Part shown: one piece after another, positions 54,239 through 62,554 of the stretch | How the letters are laid out: each line of letters starts with the position of its first letter | How positions within the stretch are numbered: the stretch's first letter is position 1 | Assembly (NCBI GenBank): GCA_904396155.1 | Contig: CAJFOI010000048.1 | Location: 1-64,000, forward strand | Direction: 5' to 3' | Origin: Candidatus Avispirillum faecium | Lineage (GTDB): Bacteria > Bacillota > Clostridia > Oscillospirales > CAG-272 | DNA length: 64,000 nt | Made by a program: the position numbers and the translations under genes | The notes under the pieces: generated by a model | What the model was told of the DNA's origin: nothing | Databases searched by the model: none | What the model saw: only the letters and a program-made list of their open reading frames with translations

Positions 54239-55084
54239 TCAAAGCCATTTTTTGCGCTTGAACAGCAGAATGAGAATCACACTGATCAAAATACTGACAA
54301 CGATCACCGCCGGATATCCCAGCTTCCAATGAAGCTCCGGCATACCGACAAAGTTCATTCCATACCAGCCGGCGATCAGCGTCAGCGGCAAAAACAAAAC
54401 TGTCACAATGGTAAACACCCGCATGAGATCGTTTTGCCGTATGGAAAGCTGCGACTGATATTCTTCCCGCATCTGATTGACAATCTCCTGCAAATTCTGC
54501 ACGGCACGCAGATACCGGTCCGTCCGTGCACCCAAAATGGCAATACGCTTCAGCGTTTGTTTGGAAAGCAGTCGGTTGTCATTGGCATCCATCTCATCGA
54601 AAATGGAATCCAGCTGTTCATAATAGCGTTTCAGGCGCAACAGTTCTTTGCGCCAGTTGCAAATCTGCGCAAGCACACCTCGTCCGCTGCCGGAAAGGAC
54701 CCTTGCTTCCTCTTCACTGATCTGTGCCTCAAACCGATGCAGATATTCCATATCCCCCCTGAGCAGTCTAACAAAAAATGCATAGAGCAACTGTTCGTTC
54801 TGTGTGGCGTCGGGCGCTTCCAAATCTTCCAAGATACGATGGACGCACATTTCACCGGCCCGGTCCCTGCAGAAGAAAAACAAATCCTCCTTGTCCATAT
54901 AGATGAGGATCTTGGAACTTTCTGTCCGCTCGCTGTGGACATCGTAGTAGTCAAAGGCCAGAAGATCAAAAACGTCATGACATTCAAAGCTCTCACTCTC
55001 ACATTCGTTTATGTAGTCAAAAACCTTCGGGTCCATATACGCTGCAGCTTTGTGCAGCTGCGCGTAGGTAAAAACCTGTCGCAT
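54239..55084 (-). CDS. CorA-like divalent cation transporter
   Basis: A 281-residue protein of the CorA superfamily. An N-terminal cytoplasmic domain (about 1-215) with long helices is followed by two membrane helices near 218-240 and 250-272, joined by the signature YGMNFVGMPEL (GMN motif required for Mg2+ conduction). The basic tail KRKKW fits the inside. It is expected to take up Mg2+ or related divalent metals as a pentamer. The start at 55084 has AGGAGG immediately upstream; a longer reading from 55270 would overlap cysK and its terminator. Confidence 0.88.
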   Translation of the reverse strand: MRQVFTYAQLHKAAAYMDPKVFDYINECESESFECHDVFDLLAFDYYDVHSERTESSKILIYMDKEDLFFFCRDRAGEMCVHRILEDLEAPDATQNEQLLYAFFVRLLRGDMEYLHRFEAQISEEEARVLSGSGRGVLAQICNWRKELLRLKRYYEQLDSIFDEMDANDNRLLSKQTLKRIAILGARTDRYLRAVQNLQEIVNQMREEYQSQLSIRQNDLMRVFTIVTVLFLPLTLIAGWYGMNFVGMPELHWKLGYPAVIVVSILISVILILLFKRKKWL

Positions 55085-55123
55085 GTTTCTCCTCCTAATT
55101 CTTTCCTTTGCTCCCGCTTTCGG

Positions 55124-55147
55124 AAAAAGGCGAAGCATCGCTTCGCC
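55124..55147 (-). terminator. intrinsic terminator of the metNIQ-cysK operon
   Basis: GGCGAAGC-ATC-GCTTCGCC (55129-55147) followed on the minus strand by TTTTT (55124-55128). Confidence 0.82.
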
Positions 55148-55158
55148 CGGTCCGTATG

Positions 55159-56091
55159 TCACTGCGCGAAGAGCTCTCCCGACAAATACCGCTCTCCAGT
55201 ATCCGGAAGCAGTACTACGACACGCTTTCCGGCATACGCGCTCTGCCGGGATAATTCCATCGCTGCCCACAGTGCCGCACCGGAGGAGATCCCCACAAGG
55301 ATCCCTTCCTCCCTGGCCGCAGCACGTGCAGCCCCAAAGGCATTTTCAGCAGACACCTGCACCACCTGATCATATACCGATGTATGCAAAACCCGGGGCA
55401 CAAACCCCGCACCAATACCTTGCAGCTTATGCGGTCCCGCGGCACCTCCCGACAATACCGGGGATGCGTCCGGCTCCACAGCAACAATCTGAATATCGGG
55501 GTTCTTTGACTTCAAATATTCCCCTGCCCCGGTAATGGTCCCGCCGGTACCCACACCGGCCACGAACACATCTACGCTGCCGTCCGTATCCTCCCAGATC
55601 TCCGGACCGGTGGTGCGCCGGTGGGCATCTGCATTGGCGGGATTGTCAAACTGTCCGGGAATAAAGCTGTCCGGATACTGTTTTGCCAGTTCTCCGGCCT
55701 TTGCAATGGCCCCCTGCATTCCCAACTTTCCATCCGTAAGCACGAGCCGGGCGCCGTATGCCTGCACAAGCCGCCTCCGCTCCAGAGACATGGTGTCCGG
55801 CATGACAATGATAACCCGATATCCCCGTGCGGCAGCTACCGCCGCAAGCCCGATCCCCGTATTTCCGGAAGTGGGCTCGATAATCACCGTTTCCGGCCCC
55901 AGAACTCCCTGCCTCTCGGCGTCGTCCAGCATGGCCAGCGCCACCCGGTCCTTTACGCTGCCCGCCGGATTGAAATACTCCAGCTTTGCCAGCAGCTCCG
56001 CCCGCAGACCATACCGTCGTGCAAGCCGCTCCAGCCGCAGCAGAGGCGTTTTCCCAATCAACTGCTCTACAGAAGTATAGATGTTCGCCAT
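55159..56091 (-). CDS. cysK: Cysteine synthase A (O-acetylserine sulfhydrylase)
   Basis: A 310-residue PLP enzyme making cysteine from O-acetylserine and sulfide. The PLP lysine lies in [15 protein letters not shown] (about residues 35-49), [16 protein letters not shown] is the substrate loop and [18 protein letters not shown] holds the phosphate loop. The end [12 protein letters not shown] is standard. The start at 56091 has GGAGGG before it (a five-codon longer reading begins inside that site). It is the last gene of metN-metI-metQ-cysK; coupling methionine uptake with cysteine synthesis suggests shared sulfur control. Confidence 0.95.
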   Translation of the reverse strand: MANIYTSVEQLIGKTPLLRLERLARRYGLRAELLAKLEYFNPAGSVKDRVALAMLDDAERQGVLGPETVIIEPTSGNTGIGLAAVAAARGYRVIIVMPDTMSLERRRLVQAYGARLVLTDGKLGMQGAIAKAGELAKQYPDSFIPGQFDNPANADAHRRTTGPEIWEDTDGSVDVFVAGVGTGGTITGAGEYLKSKNPDIQIVAVEPDASPVLSGGAAGPHKLQGIGAGFVPRVLHTSVYDQVVQVSAENAFGAARAAAREEGILVGISSGAALWAAMELSRQSAYAGKRVVVLLPDTGERYLSGELFAQ

Positions 56092-56109
56092 TTTTCTTCC
56101 CTCCATTCG

Positions 56110-56925
56110 TCAAAACTGAGGCACTACGGCACCCTCGTATTTCTCCTCCATAAAGGCCCGCACTTCTTCACTGCACACGGCCTTTACCAGCGCCTGGATC
56201 TTTTCCGTGTTTTCATTTCCCTCTTTCACTACGACCGCGTTGGTGTAGGTCCTTGCCATATCGGAATCCGCCGTCTCCGCAGCCAGCGCATCCTCGATCT
56301 GCAGCCCGCCGCCGATGGCGTAATTGCCGTTGATCACCGCGATATCCACATCCTCCAGAGAACGCACCTGCTGCGCCGCTTCGATCTCCCGGATCTGCAG
56401 ATTTTTCTCATTTTTTTCGATATCCAGCACAGTCGCCTCCAGCCCCGCATCCTCGCGCAGCGTGATCAGCCCCTGGGCCTCCAGCAAAAACAGCGCTCTC
56501 GCCTCGTTGGTGGTATCGTTGGGGACGGTCACAGTTGCCCCCTCCGGAAGGGCGTCCAGAGAATCACATTTGCCGGCATATATGCCCATGGGTTCGTAGT
56601 GTACATCGGCAACGGAAACCAGGTGCGTCCCATTTTCCTCGTTGAAATCATCCAAATATTTCAGATGCTGGAAGTAGTTCGCATCCAACTCTCCGCTTTC
56701 CGTAGCCGTGTTGGGCAATACGTAATCGTTAAACTCCCGGATCTCCAGGGTGTACCCTTCCTTCTCCAAGACCTCTTTTGCCACCTCCAAAATTTCCGCA
56801 TGGGGTGCAGGAGATGCGCCGACGACAATGGTCTTTTCATCCTTTGCACCGCCGCAGGCCGCAAGGCCGAAAACAGAAACTGCCGCAAGCGACAGAGCCG
56901 TGATGAGCGAAACAATCTTTTTCAT
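56110..56925 (-). CDS. metQ: D-methionine-type substrate-binding lipoprotein
   Basis: A 271-residue lipoprotein of the MetQ/NlpA family. A signal peptide ends in the lipobox LAAC at about residue 23. Family features are IVVGASPAPHAEIL, YTLEIREFNDYVLPN and NGNYAIGGGLQIEDAL. It captures L- or D-methionine outside the cell and delivers it to MetI-MetN. The gene follows metI by 45 bases. Confidence 0.95.
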   Translation of the reverse strand: MKKIVSLITALSLAAVSVFGLAACGGAKDEKTIVVGASPAPHAEILEVAKEVLEKEGYTLEIREFNDYVLPNTATESGELDANYFQHLKYLDDFNEENGTHLVSVADVHYEPMGIYAGKCDSLDALPEGATVTVPNDTTNEARALFLLEAQGLITLREDAGLEATVLDIEKNEKNLQIREIEAAQQVRSLEDVDIAVINGNYAIGGGLQIEDALAAETADSDMARTYTNAVVVKEGNENTEKIQALVKAVCSEEVRAFMEEKYEGAVVPQF

Positions 56926-56970
56926 AATATCATACCTTCTTTCTGATTTTATACATTATTAAATTTCTTT

Positions 56971-57636
56971 CTATCTTCTGATCCGCTTATCTGTTTTGAA
57001 GGCGACACGCATGCCCACCTCCTGAAAAATCTGCACAATCACAACCAAAATCAATACCGTGACCAGCATCACATCGTCCTCATAGCGGTAATACCCATAG
57101 TTGATGGCAATGGACCCCAATCCCCCGCCGCCGGTAAATCCGGCCATGGCTGAATACCCCAAAATCGTAGTGATAGCAATGGCACTGCCCACAATGAGGG
57201 AAGGCTTTGCCTCCGGCAACAGTACCTTGCATACAATCTGGAAGGGGGAGGAACCCATCGATGCCGCCGCTTCGATAACTCCACCGTCCACTTCCTTCAG
57301 GGAAGACTCCACCATCCGCGCTACAAAGGGCGCTGCCGCCACCACCAGCGGCACAATGGTCGCCGTAGACCCGATGGTAGTCCCCGCGATCGCCCGGGTA
57401 AAAGGGATGATGGCAACCAGCAGCACGATAAAGGGAACAGATCGCAAAAGATTTACAACAGCACCCAGGATCTTGTTCAGTGGCTTATTTCGGCAAATGC
57501 CGTTTTCGTCCGTGATATATAGAATCACGCCCACCGGAATGCCGATGACATACGACGCCGCTGTGGAGACCACAACCATATACAATGTCTCAAGAATCCC
57601 TGTCAGAAGGGTATCGATCATCCCGCTGTCCCACAT
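56971..57636 (-). CDS. metI: Methionine ABC transporter permease
   Basis: A 221-residue permease with five membrane segments. It shows NLLRSVPFIVLLVAIIPFTRAIAGTTIG, typical of MetI, and the ATPase-contact loop EAAASMGSSPFQIVCKVLLPEA (EAA motif). The start at 57636 was chosen because GAGGAGG lies six bases before it; it overlaps metN by 47 bases. Confidence 0.95.
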   Translation of the reverse strand: MWDSGMIDTLLTGILETLYMVVVSTAASYVIGIPVGVILYITDENGICRNKPLNKILGAVVNLLRSVPFIVLLVAIIPFTRAIAGTTIGSTATIVPLVVAAAPFVARMVESSLKEVDGGVIEAAASMGSSPFQIVCKVLLPEAKPSLIVGSAIAITTILGYSAMAGFTGGGGLGSIAINYGYYRYEDDVMLVTVLILVVIVQIFQEVGMRVAFKTDKRIRR

Positions 57637-58627
57637 ATGCATCCTCCTCGCTGTATTGTATTTCGTGCTCTGCAAGATATGCCCGCACACGGGCCGCCGC
57701 AGCCGGGTCTTTCGGCAATTGCAGAACCATTTGCCCAAACGCCTTTTCCCGGATTTTCTTTGTATCTGCCCGCAGAATATTCACCGGTACCCTGCATTCT
57801 AAAATCAAGTTGGAAAGCACCGGCGCATAAGCGGACTGTCCGTCAAATACCAAACGGAAGATCTGCCCGCCGTCTACCACTTCCATGGGCCGCGTCTTAG
57901 GGAGAATCAGATTTTTGGCCATGTCGGACTGGGGATGTAAAAATACCTCCTGCACGGGACCGCTTTCCACCACGCTGCCCGCTTCCATTACGGCCACTTT
58001 GTTACAGATCTGCTCCACCACCTGCATCTCGTGGGTGATGACAACGATCGTAACACCCAACTTTTCATTGATGTCCCGCAGAAGCTTCAAAATGGAACGG
58101 GTAGTATTGGGATCCAGTGCGCTGGTCGCCTCGTCGCACAACAGCACCTTAGGATCTGTCGCCAGCGCCCGGGCAATGGCCACCCGCTGTTGCTGTCCGC
58201 CGGACAACTGAGAGGGATATGCTCCCGCTCGATCCGACAGTCCAACCAATTCCAAAAGCCGCTGCGCCTTTTGGAGTGCCTGCTCTTTGGGAACCTTACT
58301 GATTTCCAGAGGATAACAGACATTTTTCAAAGCCGTTCGCTGAGACAGCAAATTAAATGACTGAAAAATCATAGATATAGCCTTGCGCGTCTGCCGCAGT
58401 TCTTTCGCACGCAGAGTTGCAAGATCCACTCCCGCAAAATACACCTCCCCGCTGGAGGGCCGTTCCAAAAAATTCATACAGCGCACCAGGGTGGACTTTC
58501 CGGCTCCCGACAATCCGATAATACCATATATATCCCCTCTCTCGATCTTCAGGGACACATTCTGCACCGCTTCTACGGCGCCGCGGGCAGTTTGAAAGGT
58601 TTTGCTAACATTTTTCAGTTCAATCAA
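57590..58627 (-). CDS. metN: Methionine ABC transporter ATP-binding protein
   Basis: A 345-residue ATPase. Walker A is GLSGAGKSTLVRC, the signature LSGGQQQRVAIARAL, Walker B VLLCDEATSALDP, with THEMQVVEQICNKVAVME after. The C-terminal NIL domain (about 265-340), which binds methionine and gives trans-inhibition, is present. The start is a TTG at 58627, eight bases after GGAGG; the ATG at 58648 is an alternative. Repeat cluster 5 begins some 30 bases upstream and separates the gene from its leader. Confidence 0.94.
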   Translation of the reverse strand: MIELKNVSKTFQTARGAVEAVQNVSLKIERGDIYGIIGLSGAGKSTLVRCMNFLERPSSGEVYFAGVDLATLRAKELRQTRKAISMIFQSFNLLSQRTALKNVCYPLEISKVPKEQALQKAQRLLELVGLSDRAGAYPSQLSGGQQQRVAIARALATDPKVLLCDEATSALDPNTTRSILKLLRDINEKLGVTIVVITHEMQVVEQICNKVAVMEAGSVVESGPVQEVFLHPQSDMAKNLILPKTRPMEVVDGGQIFRLVFDGQSAYAPVLSNLILECRVPVNILRADTKKIREKAFGQMVLQLPKDPAAAARVRAYLAEHEIQYSEEDAYVGQRDDRYPSDRDS

Positions 58628-58654
58628 ACAATCTCCCTCCTTTTTCATTTTACA

Positions 58655-58862
58655 ATAGGACAATCTCCCACCCGCTCCGCGGGCATGGCCCCCGGAGTTG
58701 CCTTGCAACTCCCCACAAGGGGGCCTTTCTAATCCAAACATTCCTCTTCTATTCCTTTTCGCCTCCCCCGTATAAGGAGGCATTTTTTCCTTTAGCCTCC
58801 CCTGTGCGGGGGCTGCGTGGCAGACCCGGGGGTGGTGTCAGCGTAGCTGACGGAGGGGGTGT
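58655..58862. repeat. dispersed GC-rich hairpin repeat, cluster 5
   Basis: A partial unit and a full unit with CCCGGAGTTGCCTTGCAACTCC, GGCCCCC/GGGGGCC pairing, CCTCCCCTGTGCGGGGGCTG and GTCAGC-GTA-GCTGAC. It lies between the metN ribosome site and the leader terminator, so the operon transcript must pass through it. Confidence 0.8.
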
Positions 58863-58878
58863 CTCTATACACCATCCC

Positions 58879-58920
58879 CAAAATAAGAAAAGTCCGGGCG
58901 TCGATCAAACTCCCGGACAC
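58879..58920 (-). terminator. leader terminator / attenuator before metN
   Basis: On the minus strand GTCCGGG (58918-58912) pairs with CCCGGAC (58898-58892), followed by TTTTCTTATTTT. The 5' arm, read as GTGTCCGGGAG (58920-58910), can instead pair perfectly over 11 bases with CTCCCGGACAC (59005-58995) further upstream, which would prevent the terminator. Confidence 0.7.
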
Positions 58921-58953
58921 TTTTGTGCAAATATTCTTCTGCCCATGCAATAC

Positions 58954-59064
58954 TCAGCTGCAAAAAAATGCAGAAAACGCCCGCACATCTTTCTGTGTCC
59001 GGGAGCTGAGCATTCGACCGCAGCGGAAATTCGCACGTATCCATTTTCCAAGCAAATCCTTCAT
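58954..59064 (-). CDS. possible 36-codon leader peptide of the metNIQ-cysK operon
   Basis: An ATG at 59064 behind GGGAGG (59075-59080) and about 32 bases after the predicted transcript start opens a frame of 36 codons (MKDLLGKWIRANFRCGRMLS at its start) ending in TGA at 58954-58956. The upstream antiterminator arm (59005-58995) lies inside it, across codons for Ser-Ser-Arg-Thr, so ribosome position could decide the RNA fold. It contains Cys15, Met18 and Cys35 codons but no run of a single amino acid. Translation is plausible; function is inferred. Confidence 0.5.
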   Translation of the reverse strand: MKDLLGKWIRANFRCGRMLSSRTQKDVRAFSAFFCS

Positions 59065-59102
59065 ACTTGCGTTTCCTCCCGCTGCTTCTGAGATTTTAGG
59101 CC

Positions 59103-59131
59103 ATTTTATCATTAATTATTAAATTTGTCAA
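59103..59131 (-). promoter_or_regulatory. sigma-A promoter of the met leader
   Basis: Minus-strand TTGACA (59126-59131), a 17 bp spacer and TAAAAT (59103-59108). It is one of the best promoter matches in the window and reads into the leader ORF and attenuator. Confidence 0.85.
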
Positions 59132-59185
59132 GGTTATTTTAATAATTCCCGCGAAAAAACCATTTCAAAAAAAGCGCGAAAAAAA

Positions 59186-60142
59186 TCAAAATATAGGGAA
59201 TTCCCTCGGAATATCGGTTTTTTTGACGTAGGAGATTTCCATCGTATACTTGTAATCCAATCGAATCGGACCATAGGAAAGTTTGGAACGGCGCAGTCCC
59301 TCCAGCCCCAAATCCTCTTCCCGATTCACAAAAAGCGCACCATCAACGCTCCGCTGAAAATCCCGGGAAAGCACCTGAAACGCACCGTCCCGCTTTTTGT
59401 CAGCCTTTTCCACATGGACAAATACTGTGTCTTTGTAAATTTCTCCCATTGTGAAGCCGCAAATCTTCCCGGCTGTCCGCAGAATTACGCCGCACATGCC
59501 ATAGATATCCCAGGCGCGGAGAACCCTGCAAACCGCTGCAAATTCCGGTCCGTCTATCGAAGATGTCGCAGAATTCTCCAATGCATACTTTTGAAAGTAG
59601 CGCACGACCTCGGATGCGTTTTTTTCATCCACCGCCTCGATGTGATATTCCGGATTTTCCCGAATAAACCGATTGATTAAATTCTTTTGCCGGTGATGTT
59701 TTCGCCCGGCAGGATTTTCAAAATCCTTTTTATCATAAATATAATCTGCCCAGTCCCGGTCTGCATGGAGACCGCCCTGTGCAAAATTTCCCTTTTGAAA
59801 ACATTCTAAAACTTGATCGGTCCGCTCTGAAGGAATCACGGACAATCTTCCCCGGCCCATTTCTTCAATATGTTCCCGCAGTCGCCGCAGGGCAATTTGC
59901 TCTTTTGGTCCCAGGGGATATAAATAACTGCGGGATGCATCTTCTGCAAATGCCGCACTTAAATACAAATTGTCTTCCCATACGGCATATTCCATGTCAT
60001 ACGCCCGATGCCACATCTTCACCGTGCCCGGTGCATAATCGCATATCCTGTGGATCCCGGTATAGATATACGGAGCATATTCCTTATAATATGCGTCGAG
60101 TTTTGCAAAGTCTGATTCCGTTATTTTTTGAAAATTCAGCAT
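59186..60142 (-). CDS. DUF2156 family protein (phosphatidylglycerol lysyltransferase-like domain)
   Basis: A 318-residue soluble protein of the DUF2156 / LPG_synthase_C group, related to the GNAT-like catalytic part of MprF. Supporting segments are YIYDKKDFENPAGRKHHRQKNLINRF, where DF..L.GrK..rKRN..n is typical, and VHVEKADKKRDGAFQVLSRDF. It has no membrane flippase part, so it is not a full MprF. The substrate (aminoacyl-tRNA or other) is unknown. The start is placed at 60142; a longer reading would extend into the spo0A operator region. It diverges from spo0A and shares its intergenic region. Confidence 0.82.
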   Translation of the reverse strand: MLNFQKITESDFAKLDAYYKEYAPYIYTGIHRICDYAPGTVKMWHRAYDMEYAVWEDNLYLSAAFAEDASRSYLYPLGPKEQIALRRLREHIEEMGRGRLSVIPSERTDQVLECFQKGNFAQGGLHADRDWADYIYDKKDFENPAGRKHHRQKNLINRFIRENPEYHIEAVDEKNASEVVRYFQKYALENSATSSIDGPEFAAVCRVLRAWDIYGMCGVILRTAGKICGFTMGEIYKDTVFVHVEKADKKRDGAFQVLSRDFQRSVDGALFVNREEDLGLEGLRRSKLSYGPIRLDYKYTMEISYVKKTDIPREFPIF

Positions 60143-60209
60143 AAAGCAACCTGTCCCCCACCTGCGACAATTCCCGCTGTAATTTGCTTTTTGGGCGCAA
60201 AAACAAAGC

Positions 60210-60318
60210 TTGGTAAATATTACCAATTTATTTCCGGCAATTTTGTTAATTATTTTACATGGTAAATACTTGCAATTATTACCAATATATGGTAAAATTC
60301 AATTACCATAAATTACCA
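60210..60318. promoter_or_regulatory. cluster of seven TGGTAA/TTACCA half-sites
   Basis: TGGTAA at 60211, 60260 and 60290 and TTACCA at 60220, 60279, 60303 and 60313. The first pair forms TTGGTAA-N3-TTACCAA. The last four flank or overlap the spo0A promoter. This density is far above chance and indicates an operator array for a regulator not identified here. Confidence 0.65.
60270..60298 (+). promoter_or_regulatory. putative sigma-A promoter of spo0A
   Basis: TTGCAA (60270-60275), a 17 bp spacer and TAAAAT (60293-60298), overlapping the half-sites at 60279 and 60290. Confidence 0.6.
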
Positions 60319-60336
60319 CTTACGGAGATAATAACC

Positions 60337-61113
60337 ATGGAGAAGATGAAAGTTTTAATTGCAGACGAAAACAGTGAAAGCAGAAAAATGTGCAAAGAAG
60401 CATTGATGCGCGCCGGCATCCGTTTTGTGGACGAAGCTTCCAACGGAGAAGAAGCGCTGACCTACATAAATCGCAATCATCCCGATGTAGTGATCGCCGA
60501 CGTATGGCTGTCCCGCCTGGATGGAATCGGTCTGATTCGGCAGGCGATGTCCCTGCCCTACGGACAAGACAAAGCTCCCGCATTTATCATTGCGTCTCTC
60601 GTCACCAATCAAAACATTTTTGTAGAAGCTGCACGTGCAGGCGCAGCGCTGTGTCTGCCCAAGCCGCTGGATTATACCAGTCTTTCCGAGCATGTACTCT
60701 CCATTTATCGAGGCAGAGCAGACGGCTCCATCTCTGTAGGCGCGGTAAGCACCACCCCGCCGGATATTGAGGCGCAAGTGACAAAGATTATCCACCAAAT
60801 CGGCGTGCCCGCACACATCAAGGGCTATCAATATCTGCGTACCGCAATCCTGCTCACCATCCGGGACAGCGATATCATCAATTCCGTTACAAAAGTACTT
60901 TACCCCTCTGTTGCAAAAAAATACTCCACGACGACCTCCAGAGTCGAACGGGCGATCCGCCACGCGATCGAAGTAGCATGGGACAGAGGAGACATCGACA
61001 CCCTCAATTCCTATTTCGGCTACACCATTCAAAACAACCGAGGCAAGCCCACCAACAGTGAATTTATCGCCATGATCGCAGATAACCTTCGTCTAAAATA
61101 CAAAATTCACTGA
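60337..61113 (+). CDS. spo0A: Stage 0 sporulation protein A
   Basis: A 258-residue master regulator of sporulation. The receiver domain (about 4-125) has [13 protein letters not shown] (acidic pocket D-E) and the phosphoacceptor Asp in [13 protein letters not shown], and the Lys in CLPKPLDY. The DNA-binding domain is strongly conserved: [40 protein letters not shown] and [18 protein letters not shown]. The start at 60337 has GGAGA before it. In most Clostridia spoIVB precedes spo0A; here a divergent DUF2156 gene does. Its 3' end overlaps the convergent MBL gene by seven bases. Confidence 0.96.
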   Translation: MEKMKVLIADENSESRKMCKEALMRAGIRFVDEASNGEEALTYINRNHPDVVIADVWLSRLDGIGLIRQAMSLPYGQDKAPAFIIASLVTNQNIFVEAARAGAALCLPKPLDYTSLSEHVLSIYRGRADGSISVGAVSTTPPDIEAQVTKIIHQIGVPAHIKGYQYLRTAILLTIRDSDIINSVTKVLYPSVAKKYSTTTSRVERAIRHAIEVAWDRGDIDTLNSYFGYTIQNNRGKPTNSEFIAMIADNLRLKYKIH

Positions 61114-61988
61114 TCTTTGAGCCACACGTCCTCCCCGTCTGTCGCAAAAACGATGGTTCCCATTTCATCGGTGCGCAGGACGGGGATTTTCAGTTCTCTG
61201 GCACGTTCCAGTGTCTGCTGATGGGGATGTCCATAAGGATTGTCCCTCCCGCAGGAAGCGACCGCCCACCTGGGACTGACAGCGGCGAGAAATGCAGATG
61301 TCGAAGATGTCTGAGACCCATGGTGCCCAAGCTTTAGTATATCCCCGTCCAGTTCACCGGACGTATATGTTTGCAGCATAAGTTCCTCTGAACCCTCTTC
61401 CGCATCTCCCGTTATGATCGCAGAAACATTTCCATATTCCACTCGAGTGACAACACTATATTCATTAAAATCGTCCAAATCGGCAAGGGGTGCCAAAATC
61501 TGCAGCGCAATGCCGCCGGCATCGTATGTATTGCCCGCCTGCGCTTCCACCACCCGGACACCGCTGTCCTCTATTACACCAATAAGACGCGAAAACGTGA
61601 TTACATCGTTGGATGCATCTGTCATAATCACATTTTCCACTTCCAGACTGTTGATGATCTTCACCGCACCGCCGATATGGTCCTCATGGGGGTGCGTCAG
61701 GATCATATAATCGATACAGTCTGTATAACGGCGGATATACCTTGCCGTGGTTTCTGCCGCATCTGTAGGGCCGGCATCAATCAAAACTGCAGCGTCCTTT
61801 GTGACAATCAGGGTACTGTCCCCTTGTCCCACATCAATAAAATGAAATTCACAGTCCGCAGACAATTCCTGTGCATCGTTACGAATCCAGACATCCCAAA
61901 CAAAAAGAGCAGCAACAATGACAAAAACAGCCGTAGCTATGGGAGCAGCGGCCTTTTTTATATTTCTTTTTCCGGACCTGTATTTCAT
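61107..61988 (-). CDS. MBL-fold hydrolase, ComEC/Rec2-type
   Basis: A 293-residue protein. A basic N-terminus and one membrane segment (about 13-34) anchor it with the domain outside. The metallo-beta-lactamase domain starts [14 protein letters not shown], as in the C-terminal domain of ComEC, and has the metal motif [11 protein letters not shown] (HxHxDH variant with Pro), [11 protein letters not shown] and [12 protein letters not shown]. Such stand-alone proteins are common in Clostridia; a nuclease or phosphodiesterase role is suspected but unproven. It has no DNA-channel domain. It ends convergently within the last codons of spo0A. Confidence 0.9.
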   Translation of the reverse strand: MKYRSGKRNIKKAAAPIATAVFVIVAALFVWDVWIRNDAQELSADCEFHFIDVGQGDSTLIVTKDAAVLIDAGPTDAAETTARYIRRYTDCIDYMILTHPHEDHIGGAVKIINSLEVENVIMTDASNDVITFSRLIGVIEDSGVRVVEAQAGNTYDAGGIALQILAPLADLDDFNEYSVVTRVEYGNVSAIITGDAEEGSEELMLQTYTSGELDGDILKLGHHGSQTSSTSAFLAAVSPRWAVASCGRDNPYGHPHQQTLERARELKIPVLRTDEMGTIVFATDGEDVWLKDQ

Positions 61989-62008
61989 GTAGCAGACACC
62001 TTCCCTGC

Positions 62009-62398
62009 CTATGCCTTTTCAGACAGAAGATTTTGAAGAATACAGCACAGCTTGATCCCTGGAATACACATAAAAAACCAAACAATCGAATACAAAAGGC
62101 TCACCTGTCCCAGCAGATGAAACCGCAGCGTGGAATAATCCCACACATGCCATCCAAGCAGCAGATTGACAATACTGCCGGCAATAAATTCCAGTGCCGT
62201 GATAAGCAGACTCCCTTCCAGACATAAAAGAAGCAGCGGGCGCTTTGCGCCTTTGGAACTGATAAAAAACAATCCGAGAAAACAAGCCCCGGCAGTAATC
62301 GCCATCGTCCAGTGAGTATATCCTCTCCAAAGAAATTCCAAGAAGCAGTAATACAAACCGCCTGCAACAAACACGACGGCATATGCCTTTGCAGGCAT
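62009..62398 (-). CDS. CmpB-like putative ABC transporter permease (PF06541-type)
   Basis: A 129-residue membrane protein with four hydrophobic segments. Segments FLEFLWRGYTHWTM, LLITALEFIAGSIVNLLLGWHVWDYS and LLGQVSLLYSIVWFF match the DUF1113/ABC_trans_CmpB family, which despite the name has no proven transport role. The start is uncertain: a longer frame begins with TTG at 62491, but that codon is part of a perfect promoter, so the ATG at 62398 was taken even though its ribosome site is weak. Confidence 0.72.
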   Translation of the reverse strand: MPAKAYAVVFVAGGLYYCFLEFLWRGYTHWTMAITAGACFLGLFFISSKGAKRPLLLLCLEGSLLITALEFIAGSIVNLLLGWHVWDYSTLRFHLLGQVSLLYSIVWFFMCIPGIKLCCILQNLLSEKA

Positions 62399-62462
62399 AT
62401 GGAATGACCAATTCTCGTCAAAAGATTGTGTTTCGCTTGTTACAGAAGGCTTCTGTACACCA

Positions 62463-62491
62463 ATTATATCATATTGTTTCCATTTTTTCAA
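62463..62491 (-). promoter_or_regulatory. sigma-A promoter of the CmpB-like gene
   Basis: Minus-strand TTGAAA (62486-62491), a 17 bp spacer and TATAAT (62463-62468), just after the terminator of the upstream gene. Confidence 0.72.
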
Positions 62492-62494
62492 ATA

Positions 62495-62533
62495 AAATCA
62501 CCCTTATATGGTTTTTCCATACAAGGGTGATTT
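62495..62533 (-). terminator. intrinsic terminator of the GHL10-type gene
   Basis: A 17-bp stem with one mismatch (AAATCACCCTT...GG with its complement), a TTTTT/AAAAA loop, and TTTTATTT following on the minus strand. Confidence 0.82.
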
Positions 62534-62554
62534 ATACCTGTCAAAATCTACAGC

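Noticed and set aside
58879..59131. SAM (S-box) riboswitch or methionine T-box before metN
   Set aside because: Neither the S-box core nor the T-box TGGNACCGCG sequence is present; only a generic attenuator layout is seen.
62399..62491. Longer N-terminus for the CmpB-like protein from a TTG at 62491
   Set aside because: That TTG is the -35 element of a TTGAAA-17-TATAAT promoter, so it would not be in the mRNA.
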